Below are positions 36,030 to 47,840 of a stretch of DNA of 64,000 nucleotides, piece after piece. The first letter of the stretch is position 1. Each line of letters begins with the position of its first letter. The notes beneath the pieces were generated by a model. The model was not told the DNA's origin, did not search any database, and was given only the letters and a program-made list of their open reading frames with translations. The translations under genes and the position numbers were made by a program. The DNA is from Icerya purchasi (Eukaryota; Arthropoda; Insecta; Hemiptera; Monophlebidae): the NCBI GenBank assembly GCA_039619475.1, contig CM077115.1:177948060-178012059 (forward strand). Direction: 5' to 3'.

Positions 36030-36730
36030 GTGTGCAAGTTTTTTTTTTTTTTAATAATTTGCGGGTCCCACAAGGCACTAGCCCGTCTGTGGGTTCCCAA
36101 CATAATTATATCATTTATTTATACAATATAACATCAACTTAACTTAAGTACTACTTTCTGTTACAGCATAAAAGTATTAACTTATATGTATTACTATACT
36201 ACAAAATCCACACTTTCATTATTTATATAATTTATATTACAATTATACCATCATCTAAAATAATATTTCCTATTACAATACCTTAATATGATAACACTTA
36301 TATATTACAATAATACAATATAATTTTTATACAACTACTCTCTCATTAGCAGCTTAGAACTGGAAATAATAAGTCTCATGTCAACGTAGCGTCAATGTTA
36401 TAAGTGGTTATTACTAGTATTACGATACTTTTTTTTTTTTTTTTTTCCGTTACTATTTCTATTGCTCTTTACACCATGCTATCAACCAAATTTTAACCTT
36501 GCTTATCCATCTCTCCAGATTTTTTTCATTTCGAATTTCCTTTGGTATGTTCCCTATTAAAATTTTATTAATACCACTTCCTCTACATTGTCGGTTTTAC
36601 TGTTAATCCCCCTAGATCGTACATAGCAAGGTTTATCGCAATTTCTAGTCCTGTAGGTTCTTGTTCTAGTTGGTAACTGCCTATCTTCTAGTTTAGCACC
36701 GAGTAAGCCCATTTAAAGGTGGTAGATTTA
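36030..36730 (-). pseudogene. LINE 3' end remnant (same family as 19.5-24.8 kb)
   Basis: The minus strand at ~36700-36560 reads LPTRTRTYRTRNCDKPCYVR and then SRGINSKTDNV, fitting the C-terminal end of CR1/L2- or Jockey-type ORF2s. It is followed by AT-rich 3' UTR and, at 36051-36105, a segment with TGCGGGTCCCACAAGGCACT. This resembles the end of the LINE at 19505-19575 (TGTGGGTCTCACTAGGCAAG), so I infer a second copy of that family, truncated in ORF2. Confidence 0.6.
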
Positions 36731-38456
36731 AAAATTACGATCTGAAGCAACATACATAATTTCTTTATGTGTGGACTGAAAATGAACGCTTTCTTTTATA
36801 CAAGTTGTATTGTGTACTTTTTCGACCACAAAGCCTATAACGAATTGACAAGCTGTAACCGAAAAATCCAGTAACCGGTGGACGTCAACTGATAGCTAGA
36901 ATACATATGAAATGTGTTTCCGAATAATTGGCCCACTGGTAACTATTAGTAGACCACCAAGGTACCCAACAAATCTTAAAACAAATGATTAATTTCGACC
37001 AGTGTTTCTCAACGTTTTCTCTACCTTATAGTTCATTTTCTTCCCAGCCGGTAAAAGTTCTTAATAAATAGTTCGAATTTCGTCGGTCTATGCCAAAAGA
37101 CACGAATTATTATTATTCGCTTCTACCGAAAAATATTAAACTATTAATCGTGTCGCTTCTATTCTCTCTGTATGATCGAATATTATAAGTTCATCGTTTT
37201 TATAACACTTGTAAATTTAATTTATCGAAGATAAATCAAAACAGAAGGAAATTAAAAATTAAGCAATTAAATAAAACAATATCGATGTTTCACGCGCTGG
37301 TTATTCCATACGTTTTGTTAAAAATTTACACTTGATAATTAATTTAAAACATTTCTATTTTGAACTTGTAAGATCGTCGTGCTGTATTTTTTCCGTAGCA
37401 TTTCCGTAGACGTATGAGTGGGGCTAATAATGTTCGCGTCATTATCGCTCTTTTCCGAAATGTGTTAAAATTCAGAAAGTTTTCACTCCTTATTTGTAAT
37501 ACCGACCGGTGCGTAACTGAATTATTGATTTTTTACCGGTCGAGGATAAAATTTGTCAAGTTTTTACCGGCTCGTAGTCGGAATATGATGAAAGAAACAC
37601 GCAGTAGAAGCAGTGATTTAACGAAATGGATAGGGACAATTTCCGGGTGATAAGGATCGCAAATAAATTACTTGATTTTTTTCAATTACGAGGTGGCGTG
37701 TCTCCCTTAATTACTTTTGAAATTTAGTTATCGGCTGGCCAGCTTTTCGAATAACAACCAGAGTGGCTGGTTCCGTCGAATAATAAAACAAAAGAGGACA
37801 ACCGATCGTGTGATAAATCATTCTTTTCTCTTTCATAGTTTAGTCTTTTCTTTCGCTTTATATTTCACCCTATTTTCTATATTACGCTTCCCGACAAAGT
37901 AAAGGTATTTGTTTCTTTTTCGGTGAAAAATTCCGATAGAATGTTCGGAAGTCATAGAAGTCAATGACTTCTGTAATTCGCAATGACTGGTTGAATTTCA
38001 AGTATAGTCTGAATCGAGCTAGTGATTTTATAAGTCAAATTTTTCAGTCACTGACGAAATTGTGCCAAAGTTTCTTGAACTACAGGAAAAACTGCTCCAT
38101 TGGACTCTACATGTGGAACTGGCTATTGAGTTTTAAGTGTATTTGACATGTAAAAAGACTTACTCCGTAGTCTGTTCCGGATATCCGCAGTGGTTGGATT
38201 TTCAGTTCGCAAATCGAAAGCGTAATATAAAACTTTAATTTCAATAGAAATTATAATAATAAAGAAGAAATGGAAAGTTGCTGTTTGTCACCTGTCTCAG
38301 CACATACCTCTAATTCGGCAATAACTTTTAACAACTTAGCAGGACGATCTGACTGAAGGGTGAAATAATAGAAGCTGAACAAATATGATAAATAAAAAAA
38401 TTGAGTCGTCCGTCGGCGCAATAGCAAAGAATTTACGATTTTGAAGTTCGGAATAG

Positions 38457-38492
<36 letters not shown>

Positions 38493-41025
38493 AAATTAAG
38501 CGGAAAAATAAATAACGAATCAAACTATACGAGCAGTAACTATAAAGAATTCTTTGATAAGTTCCTTCGACTGATAATGGAGAGTAATCTTGAACGAATT
38601 TCTTTCGTTCATTTCGGATATAGTTCTGGTTCATTACTTTTTGTGACTGCATGCCGAAGCATAAAATGCGGAAAACATCTCTCCCGGCAATAGATACGGT
38701 ATGTTTTATTCTTCTTCCTTTTTCGTCTTTTTTCCACAAAAACAAAAACTTTTTCATCGGTACGTTTTCCCTTCTTATATACTCTGTCTTTTCTTTTTAA
38801 TTGTTTTGTAGCCTTTTTATAATCCCTTGGTTTTTATTTTGAAATTATATTCTTTTTTCTTGTCAATAATTGATCAAATCTTTTCTTTTGTTCTTTTTTT
38901 TTCTCTTTTCTGTATGTTTATTGCTAGTTTTCAAAGTATCTTTCAACGTGTACGTAAAATTGTGTTATTATTGTCTCATACAGTTAAAGCTGCTTCTGGA
39001 TTCTCCCCCCTCCGCAATTTCGAATTTTTCAATATCTTTCTTTTCTTCCGAAAATTTCGATTTGTCCCCTATGTTGTTCGGGGATCTATGCACTCTGTAT
39101 AATACCGCGGCCTAACAACTCTGTATCGTACAACGTGCTAGAATGATGATTTTTCATTTTTTATATATATGTCACGCGTTAGCTGAAATGACATTTCCAC
39201 TTTTTCTTGCACTTTCTCTAAGCGCTGCGCATTGTCGTATCGCCTAGAATTTCTCCGTCCTCTTTACTTATCCGTGTCCATTTTTATTTTTGCGCAGATT
39301 TGTTGGCCAAACTTTTTTACTATATTTAAAAGGTATCTCCGGTATGAGAAAATTTCTGGGTCAGCCACAAATGCCCAACACTCGGCTCCTAAAATTTCTC
39401 GATGTACCAGTCGTATTCGCTTATAACTCATCTTACAACGGAAACTTAAAACAATTCATACCCGTTACAACTGTGTTTTTCTGTATTTCAAACGATTCCG
39501 AGATTCTCTACACATTTTTGACGTTAAATTTTTTTCTTGCATTAATTTTATCGACTTATCCTGCTCCGTTTGCGGTATTTAGCTTATCAACAGGCTTTCC
39601 GATGTCTGCAATATCCGCTGTTTATCATTTATTATAGATTTTCCGTCAAATAATTTCTTCCATGCATGATTTCGACTCATTCCCCAAATACACTTTTACT
39701 GCTTCTTGTCCTGTTTTACTATTTTATTAGATCGAAATAATGACGCATTCCAAACCTTTCTAATTGTTGATATCCGATTTAGATACGAGTATTTTATTTG
39801 GAGGCCTTTTCTCCAGGTTTATTTTATTTTTCCCGTCTTAAATCACTTCGGCATAATCTGCTCGTACCGATTTTAAAAATCGTTTTTTTTTTTTTTTTTT
39901 TGCAGAGCTTTAGTTTTAAGAGCTACAACGATTTTTGCCAGTTTACATTTTCATGGAGTGAATTGCGAAAAAGTGTAGGAAATACCCATAAAAATACGTT
40001 TACACATATTTCACTTCTTTTTTTCCCCCGGTTTTTCTTTGCCTTTGTTGCGAGCGCGAATTTCAATAATATAAACGTGAAGTAAAAACAAAAAGCAGTA
40101 AAACGAAAATACGATACACATTACAAATATTTCCGCGGAAAATAGTGAATTATTATTATTTATTTTTTTTTATTTCGGGCATAATCAGCTGAGGCGTATA
40201 AAAGAAATGGTAACATTTTCCGAAAGGCACAAATTTGAATGAGGCGCTTTCAAATAATTTCGATTTCTTTGAACATCATTTCGACGGCTCGTTTTTAATT
40301 TTTTTCTCTCATTTAAATTATTTTCGAAAATACAAGAAAGAACCAACTCCGGCTAGAGTGATGTTGATTTAAAAAATTATATACAGCGGCGTATATATGC
40401 GCGCGTAGAAGGCGAAGCACAAAATCAGATATGAAAATTTTCCCCTCCTATGTTGTTATATAGGTTACTCTGGCCTCTGCGAGGAAAATATATGCGGCAT
40501 TTTATTTCGACTTTTTTTTCGTAAACGTAGTAAAATTTATTCAAAAAATTTAATTACTTTTAGGAATTTTAAGATCGTCAAAGGAAAACGAAAACTAATA
40601 AATACGAAAACTTGACTTCTGGTCCCGTTTTCGCACAAAAAAGAAGAAAAAAAAAACAAAGAGAAAAAACAGCGAAAGCTCCCCCCCCCCCGATTTCGTC
40701 TATCTGACTACGTAATTCTGCGAAAAAGCGCGATTATCTTTATAAAAGCGTTTTTGCGATATTTCCGGAAATAATTATTTAAACACGATGATTTTTATTC
40801 AGTTTTATTCGGCGCCCTGACGAAAACCATCATTCTCTCGATGAACGCATTTGTCGCGTTTTATTCAAACGATGCGATAATATTAGAAGCCTCTTCACAA
40901 CGGACGGATGTGGAATTTCACAAGTTTTTCGACAGGCGAAAGAACCGCACAGCACAAGATGATCGTCTATCAAGTCGACGCGAGAAAAAGAATGTGGATT
41001 TGCTAAGGTTGTCCGCTGTCTTGTA
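36730..41025. other. No gene recognised
   Basis: AT-rich stretch with homopolymers (38459-38488, 39884-39901). Many short Phe/Ser-rich frames look compositional. No domain, RNA gene or repeat of note was found. Confidence 0.4.
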
Positions 41026-41029
41026 TTAG

Positions 41030-41456
41030 AATAAAAAAAAAATAAAAAAAAAAAAAAACGTTTTAAAAATAGCCTTTTATTTATGCACTAAGAAGTACAA
41101 AATAAGTCTTTGTTAGTGTGCGACTACCAGATACGCATCTTAACATTGAAAACTGAGAAAATATTCTGAAAAATAAAAGCGGGGGCCGCAGTTACAAAAC
41201 TATATATTCGATGTGTGTGTGTGGTATTGTGATACACAACAATGGAACAATATTAAATAGTGATTGTAGTTTTGGCTTTGAACGTATTATAATATTAATA
41301 TTTAATTATTAATCTGCTGCCGCGCTTTTATTTTTCAGAATATATTTTATAGTTTCAGATTTTAACGTTAAGATGCGTATTATTTTGTACTTTTTAGTGC
41401 ATAAATAAAAGGCTATTTTTAAAACGTTTTTTTTTATTTATTTTTTTTTATTTTTT
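41030..41456. mobile_element. Foldback/MITE-like element
   Basis: Inverted arms 41059-41181 and 41323-41426 match through CGTTTTAAAAATAGCCTTTT, TTTATGCACTAA, AAGTACAAAATA, TACGCATCTTAAC and ATATTCTGAAAAATAAAAGCG. Symmetric A-rich and T-rich tracts continue to 41030 and 41456. There is no coding capacity in the ~140-bp centre. No clear target duplication is resolvable in the homopolymer flanks. Confidence 0.75.
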
Positions 41457-41680
41457 AGTCTGGACTTTTTACTATGTATTTCAATAAAAAACAATAAATT
41501 TAGAATTTTATTTTATTTCGCTTTATTTTATTTGATTATAGGACATTTACAGAAATTTGTGTTACATTTTATTATTGAATAATGGATCGTATCCTTTCAA
41601 TTATATTGTCTTTTGTTTCTTTTTTACAATACATACGGAGTCTTCAGCACATGAAACACAATGTTTGACTAATAGCGGAT

Positions 41681-42650
41681 CTTTCCATTAATATATCACA
41701 TGACCGAAAAAAAAAAAAAAAAAAAATTGAAACTTTCGAGCTTTCGGCGCCTCAAGGGCCCGATTCTAAAGTTAGAAACCCAAATGTTCCAAAGTGAAAA
41801 AATACGCGAGGATGCACATTTTTTAAACCTTGTTCAAAATTTTTCGCTATAAAGCTGAGCCACAAGCGGCGGCTACAAGTCGTTTTTTTGTGCTTTTTTA
41901 AACTTTTTGGTAAACTTCTAACTTTTCGTTAAGAAAATGAAATACGAGTTTGCTCCCGACAAATCGCGCTCTTTCCAACAGTATATTATATGTCCGGAAA
42001 AAAAAAATATTTTTTCCAAAAGTTCGAGCTGTCGGAGCCCCGAGGGGCTAGTTTTAAAGTTGGAAACCTACATGTTCCAAACCAAAGAAATATACGTGCA
42101 TGTGCATATTTTTAAACTTGTTCAAAATGTTTAACTATAATACTGAGAGAGCTACATATTAGATCTCGCGCTTTTCTGAACTTTTCGTAAAGTTTCATTA
42201 AAGAAATAAAATATGGTTTTGTTCTATACAAATAATGTGATCTTTCCAACAATATATCACATGTCCAAAAAAAAAAAAAAAAAAAAAAACCATTTTTTTC
42301 TGAAATTTTGAGCTTTTAGCGCCCGGAGGGTGGTCTAATTTTCAAACTGGAAACTCAGATGTTGCATAATATTGTATTGTCATCTATAACAAGCATTTCT
42401 GTAAAAGAACACTTTTTTAATTCATCGGGAAGTAGGTGAAAAATCGTTTCCAAAATTGCCCCCCATTTCGACGCCACTAGGCTCTAATTTTGAAGTTGGA
42501 AACCCAGATGTTGCATAATATTGTATTGTCATCTATAACAAGCATTTCTGCAAAAGGACACTTTTGTAATTCATCCGGAAGTAGGTGAAAAATCATTCGC
42601 AAGATTCGCCCCAGACAGACAGATGGACAGACAGACGGGGGGGACAAAGC
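41681..42650. repeat. Degenerate ~270-290-bp tandem array with CAGA tail
   Basis: Units begin at 41681, 41971 and 42242, each with CTTTCCA...TATAT(C/T)A(C/T)ATG(A/T)CC, a poly-A run, a GAGCT(T/G)T...GCG/GAG block and then TT(A/G)GAAACC. After the third, a ~149-bp sub-unit with CAGATGTTGCATAATATTG occurs twice (about 42334-42482 and 42483-42610). The array ends with CAGACAGACAGATGGACAGA, a poly-G run and AAGCGAGTTAAATAAAA. Likely a non-autonomous repeat family with a simple-repeat 3' end. Confidence 0.75.
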
Positions 42651-42659
42651 GAGTTAAAT

Positions 42660-43779
42660 AAAAGGCCATAAAAATTATCTCGGTTCTGCTTAACGATTAG
42701 CGAATTAAAGAGAATAGAGGAGACTGAGAGTAGCTTGTGTTTAATATCAGATTGTCGTTACAACATTGTCGAAGGTAGTTTTGTGCGATTAATGTGGACT
42801 TGTCCGATACTCGTCTGTTTCCGACAATTACAACTTCAAATGCTCCGCGCTGCTTTCGGAGTACATGTTGAAACGGAGTGCCTCCTGATATTTTCGATGT
42901 TCCGGTCATTCTTGTGTAAATTCAGTTATTAACTATTACCGAGGTAATATGAAACATTAGAATAGTCCGCGATATTACGAACTCGGCACGAAAGCTGAAT
43001 AAATTACAGTTCAGTTGAACGTAGAGCGCTTTGAGAACCTGTTTGAGACTTCTACACTTAACTTCAATACGATGGACAGAAGCGGAAGATTGTCTAAGTT
43101 GGTACTCAACCACGCTAAACTTAATTTCGTAAGTTACTCGTTTTTCTTAGAAATTCGCTGTCAAGTCAACCGACGTTTAGAATTAGGTAATCGAGCTACG
43201 GCAAAAGCGTTTGTTTTTGTTTACTTATTATCTTTTCTTCGTATACATATATACCGTTTTTATGTTGAGCCAAACAAAAAGTCAAATCAACGACATTTTT
43301 TCTCTGCCTTTTTTTTTTTTTTTTCCACAAATTTCTCCGGATTCTCGTCAATTTTATCGTTAAAGATTACGACTTTTCTTCAATAATTGCCATTTTCGCG
43401 TGTCAATTGCTGTCGATATTTCCTCATAGTATGTCGTTTCACTACCGAAAATTGAAATATTTTTTAAAAAATCCATTTCAACTGAACCGGGTATTTAAAA
43501 GCGTTTTGGAGCCCTTTTTGTCAATCGCCACCGAAAAACAATTTCCTGTTTGATAAAAATTAAGCATCAGATTTAAGATGGTTTCCTATGTATCCTCGAA
43601 TTTATAAAATTATATTTAATAATATTTAGTATAATAAAGTTATATTTTTACTGTACTACACAATATGTATGCTGGAAAATGCTTGCTACAGGCGATGATC
43701 AAAGATCCGACGAAATGGAAATACCTTGTCATTCGAGACATTGTTGTGGAAGATGCTGATACGATATACAGATAGAAAG
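42660..43779. other. No gene recognised
   Basis: Short frames on both strands, no conserved motif seen. Confidence 0.4.
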
Positions 43780-44388
43780 GGTCTAGCCGGAGAAAATGGT
43801 CGAATCGGCCCCTAAGTCATTTGGAAAAGTAGTTATATGACATAAATGTTCGGCATCAATGGAAACGTCGATTCCTAGATTTTTAGACCTCTAACAATTT
43901 CCGTGGTTTTTAGTTTTTCTACAATATCTCGGTCAATTTTTAAGCTAGGAAATGTGTTTTTTCTTCGAATTGTGATGGATTCCAAGTTCTACAAAATGGT
44001 TCTACTTTTTTAAAAAAATGGCGCAAAATTCAAATTTTTATAGCGTTTGAAAAATTTTAAAACTCGATTTCTCGAAAACAAAAACATACTCATTTTTAAA
44101 AACAAAATATTTTATGCATTTTTTCTCTAAAAATATGTATGCACTTTTTCGGATTTTTAAAAGTGGTGGAACGTACTTGGAAACTCTAAAAATCGCATAT
44201 TTTCGGTTTTTTGACCATATTTACGCCTCTAAGTCTTTCCTGGTAACCCCTGCTTGATACTCCAAATGCCATTTCTGACTTTATTCTATACTACCAAGAT
44301 GGTAAAAATTGTTTCCGTAGGGGCGCTTCATCGTAAAGTATTATGAAACCAATAAAAACCACATTACATCGAACAATCATTAATAAGT
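43780..44388. repeat. Left TIR, outer part
   Basis: Inverted match of the outer ~610 bp of the right arm. The arm is interrupted by PLE-2 at 44389 and resumes at 45209. Confidence 0.88.
44376..44388. repeat. Left target-site duplication of PLE-2
   Basis: AATCATTAATAAG, repeated at 45196-45208. The intact right arm of the host transposon contains this site once (inverted, near 47125-47140), which confirms the empty site. Confidence 0.9.
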
Positions 44389-44478
44389 ATAATGAAAACC
44401 AATTTTAATAACAAACAAATATAAGGGTAAAAATAATTTATAACAATAAATTAAATAAATACATCTTATTTAGTAACG

Positions 44479-44502
44479 TTTTCGTGTATAACCCATCATC
44501 AG
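44479..44502 (-). ncRNA. Hammerhead ribozyme core, PLE-2 left copy
   Basis: The minus strand reads CTGATGA, TGGGTTATACAC, GAAAAC. Stem II is GGG/CaC-like with one mismatch compared with the right copy (ACCC), so this copy may be weaker. Confidence 0.6.
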
Positions 44503-44672
44503 CTAAAACTAACTTGATCAAAACTCAAAACATACATTGAAAAGAATATAAGGAATACATGTGTATATATAGTAAATGCAAAGGAGGAACAAACATAGAA
44601 GGTATAAAAATCAATAGTGTGAAATTACCAATACTAAATAGAAAATATAAAATAAAATAGAACAACCTAAAA

Positions 44673-44903
44673 TTAAACTTTTATATTAAATAGTGGGTTA
44701 TTATTATTAGGTAATTGATCGTTTAAAATATTATTTTTATATTTATTTATGTAATAATTTTCTGCGATATTCGTAACATTTCCTTTGCCATAAGGGGCCA
44801 AAACGGTTACAGTATTTCCTAATGAATTAGGTTTATATTTATTTTTAATCAAATGTTCGGCATATGATTTTTCTATTTCATTATTATTAAATGATTTTAT
44901 GTG
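44673..44903 (-). pseudogene. PLE-2 endonuclease C-terminal remnant
   Basis: A 76-codon open frame (ending TAA at 44673-44675) reads EIEKSYAEHLIKNKYKPN, then VTVLAPYGKGNVTNIAENYY, then NNILNDQLPNNNNPLF. The A-E-H-L-I-K, A-E-x-x-x-I and L-N-D-Q segments fit the end of the GIY-YIG domain of Penelope-like proteins. The GIY-YIG motif itself is missing because the copy is truncated just upstream. No start codon is expected. Confidence 0.65.
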
Positions 44904-45047
44904 TTTTCTTTATTTCTACATTTAATTTTTCACCTTTGATTTTTATACCTTCTATGTTTGTTCCTCGTTTGCATTTACTATATATACACATGTATTCCTT
45001 ATATTCTTTTCAATGTATGTTTTGAGTTTTGATCAAGTTAGTTTTAG

Positions 45048-45072
45048 CTGATGATGGGTTATACCCGAAAAC
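45048..45072 (+). ncRNA. Hammerhead ribozyme core, PLE-2 right copy
   Basis: CTGATGA, then GGGTTATACCC forming stem II, then GAAAAC. The core is intact. It sits in the inverted copy, so it reads opposite to the body. Confidence 0.7.
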
Positions 45073-45195
45073 GTTACTAAATAAGGTGTATTTATTTAAT
45101 TTATTGTTATAAATTATTTTTACCCTTATATTTGTTTGTTATTAAAGTTGGTTTTCATTATACAGTTTATAACAGACATGTATTCACCTACATGT

Positions 45196-45208
45196 AATCA
45201 TTAATAAG
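45196..45208. repeat. Right target-site duplication of PLE-2
   Basis: AATCATTAATAAG, identical to 44376-44388. Confidence 0.9.
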
Positions 45209-45592
45209 TCCTAACGGCGTCGTCTATTAATACCGATTCTCAAGATTGATTATCATATTTCTATACATTTAGTACATGGTCGAACACTTTTTATCGTTTA
45301 TTTGTATGTCAGAAATTAATTTTAATTTCAAACCACACATTCTTACCTCCAAAGGTCAATTAGAATCCGTAATTATTGGCAATGTTATGCTATATATATT
45401 TCATTTTACGTTTAGTTGAAGAATAATATAGAATGAGACAACAAGAGGGAAAAAGTAAGACCTTAATACTATGATGGTTTATTAAAATCTTACGAAAATA
45501 AAAAAGCTATATTGGATTGTATAACCTATGATCACGGACCATTTATCAATCGTCGTCACTGTCTTCTTCAATAACAGGAACCCCACGTGCTT

Positions 45593-45850
45593 TTACTCAT
45601 AAATTTTTTTTGTGAGATGTTCGGCAGGATTCACAATTTTGGACAAGTATCTAGCATGTGAAAAAAAATAAATAACGGCAGCAACGTGAGAGCAGCAATC
45701 GATCGTTCTCATGCCGTTAGCACATTCGTAATAAGAACGTACAATGCCGTCACAATCAATCGTATCTAGTTTATAATGAACATAGCAGTTGTAAAATGTG
45801 CTTTACATGTTCCTAGATCTGACTTGTATTTTGAGAATATCAACTGATGC
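45593..45850 (-). pseudogene. SWIM-like zinc segment of the transposon
   Basis: The minus-strand frame reads IVRSYYECANGMRTIDCCSH and VAAVIYFFSHARYLSKIVNP, ending at TAA 45593-45595. The Y-x-C...N-G-x-R-T-x-x-C-C-S-H pattern is SWIM-like (C-x-C, then C-x-H), here with one Cys of the first pair absent. A TAA lies upstream near 45800, so the exon is broken. In related elements such a segment accompanies the DDE core; its role is presumably DNA binding. Confidence 0.6.
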
Positions 45851-46017
45851 TTTGAAATACCTTAAATCTCACCTTTCTGATCCATCATTTCAGCTGAGTA
45901 AGATATTGCTTGTTGCAACCGATAAGTACTAGTAAATATCTATACTAGATTCATTTCCGTCATTTCAGGAAAATCGAGCACATCAGAAGACTTCAATTTT
46001 TCAAATAAATTATTTTT

Positions 46018-46710
46018 TCAGCTCCATCTTCCTGATTGCGCTTCTGTAACTAAACTGTTTTTTTTTTTTTTAATATCGTTCGAAAGAACGTAATTCAATA
46101 TCTCTTCATCTGAAGAAGCCTTCGAGACATGTTGTTTTTCAAATTCATTTATTAAGAAGCAAACAATGTTACTGTAAAGATCAGCTTCAGCTAGGCAACG
46201 ATTATCTAACTGATGATGGAGAAGCTTATATTTTTGAGCTAAAGCACCATGTACAGCTTCCACAATCCATCGAATCATCGTGACACAACGGGACCTGTAA
46301 GCTTTTTCCGCTGACAATTGTTTTTGTCCTTTCTCCACAGATGATGGCATGAGAACAAGATACTTTTCTTCTTCTAACTGCGATTTTATATCACGAAAGC
46401 CTCGGTCGAGTACAAAAACATAATTTTCCTTGCACATTAGTTTCTTCAAATCGCTTTCATTTGCATTCAAAATCTTTTTCAACATTTTAACATCGTTTTC
46501 TATTGTAAATGATTTACACTGAGGAACTTTTTTATAACCCGAATAAGATTTTCTTTCGTATTCGTTGTTGGAACTTCCTTGGTGTCTTAAGTAAGCAACT
46601 AGCGCAAGATTAGCATCACTTACGCCGTGAAGATTTTTGAAGAGAATCGTTGAATGACTACGAATCAAGTCATCTCGATTTGCGGGTTTCAAGCCAAAAC
46701 AGGAAGGCAA
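46018..46710 (-). pseudogene. DDE_Tnp_4-like transposase remnant
   Basis: A 230-codon frame. It starts within FGLKPANRDDLIRSHSTILF, a typical region upstream of the first catalytic Asp. It then has NNEYERKSYSGYKK (usually preceded by an Asp-Gly-Thr-Tyr motif, which is not present here). It passes directly to ENDVKMLKKIL, so the stretch with the first acidic residue and the G-P-Y segment appears deleted. FVLDRGFRDIKSQLEEEKY follows (catalytic Asp), then VLMPSS, QLSAEKAYRSRCVTMIRWIV and the Glu of IVEAVHGAL. It ends at EAQSGRWS. Upstream the same frame runs to a TGA ~70 bp beyond the first Met. The internal deletion and missing first Asp mean the protein is not functional. Confidence 0.72.
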
Positions 46711-46996
46711 TATGTCCTTTTTAATAGAATTTAAAACAGAAAGTTGACTACAGTGCCAATATCAAGTGAAATGCATAGCTTCATGAGTTTTATTACTGTT
46801 CCTACAACTATATATTTATATAATGGCCGATGGGTTATCTTCATAGAAGCCCCCCCCCCACAAAAAAAAAATTTAATAGATATATGTTTAAACAATTTTA
46901 TAAATCCACAAAAATAACCAGTGCGATTGGAAAAAATATCCCATTAAATTCTATATCAAAAGCGACTTATAATAATGCTTCTAGGTGAAAATGCGT

Positions 46997-47726
46997 TTTG
47001 GAATTAAAATTTATTTCTGACATACAAATAAACGATAAAAAGTAGTCGATAATGTACTAAATGTATAAAAATATGATAATCAATCTTGAGAATCGGTATT
47101 AATAGACGAAGCCGTTAGGACTTATTAATGATTGTTCGATAATTTCGTTTTTACTGGTTTCATAATACTTTACGATGAAGCGCCCCTACGGAAACAATTT
47201 TTACCATCTTGGTAGTATAGAATAAAGTCAGAAATGGCATTTGGAGTATCAAGCAGGGGTTACCAGGAAAGACTTAGAGGCGTAAATATGGTCAAAAAAC
47301 CGAAAATATGCGATTTTTAGAGTTTCCAAGTACGTTCCACCACTTTTAAAAATCCGAAAAAGTGCATACATATTTTTAGAGAAAAAATGCATAAAATATT
47401 TTGTTTTTAAAAATGAGTATGTTTTTGTTTTCGAGAAATCGAGTTTTAAAATTTATCAAACGCTATAAAAATTTGAATTTTGCGCCATTTTTTTTAAAAA
47501 GTAGAACCATTTTGTAGAACTTGGAATCCATCACAATTCGAAGAAAAAACACATTTCCTAGCTTAAAAATTGACCGAGATATTGTAGAAAAACTAAAAAC
47601 CACGGAAATTGTTAGAGGTCTAAAAATCTAGGAATCGGCGTTTCCATTGATGCCGAACATTTATGTCATATAACTACTTTTCCAAATGACTTAGGGGCCG
47701 ATTCGACCATTTTCTCCGGCTAGACC
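46997..47726. repeat. Right TIR (730 bp)
   Basis: Uninterrupted inverted counterpart of 43780-44388 plus 45209-45334. Confidence 0.88.
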
Positions 47727-47729
47727 GTT

Positions 47730-47795
47730 AAATAAATGGCAAAAACAACGAATTTCATCACAGAGTTTAAAAAACCGACCGATCGAAGAAAATTT

Positions 47796-47840
<45 letters not shown>

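Larger units (their letters stand above)
44389..45195 (-). mobile_element. Penelope-like element PLE-2, strongly 5'-truncated
   Basis: An 807-bp insertion. Inverted arms at 44389-44613 and 44937-45162 (about 225 bp, nearly identical) flank a minus-strand coding remnant. Both arms have a hammerhead core. About 33 bp after the right arm is unmatched. It has the same architecture as PLE-1 but a different sequence. Confidence 0.85.
43780..47726 (-). mobile_element. DNA transposon with ~730-bp TIRs, ISL2EU/IS4EU-like
   Basis: Inverted arms start at GGTCTAGCCGG (43780) and end at CCGGCTAGACC (47726). The left arm is 43780-45334 after subtracting a PLE insertion (44389-45208); the right arm is 46997-47726. 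The arms are nearly identical. The interior, on the minus strand, has a DDE transposase remnant (46018-46710) and a SWIM-like zinc segment (45593-45800). The combination of a DDE_Tnp_4-like core with a CCSH zinc segment fits arthropod ISL2EU/IS4EU-type elements as I recall them; this assignment needs a search. I could not identify a clear target duplication. Confidence 0.78.

Noticed and set aside
43015..43386. 123-codon plus-strand frame
   Set aside because: Ends in a Phe-rich tract from poly-T. No motif in the first part.
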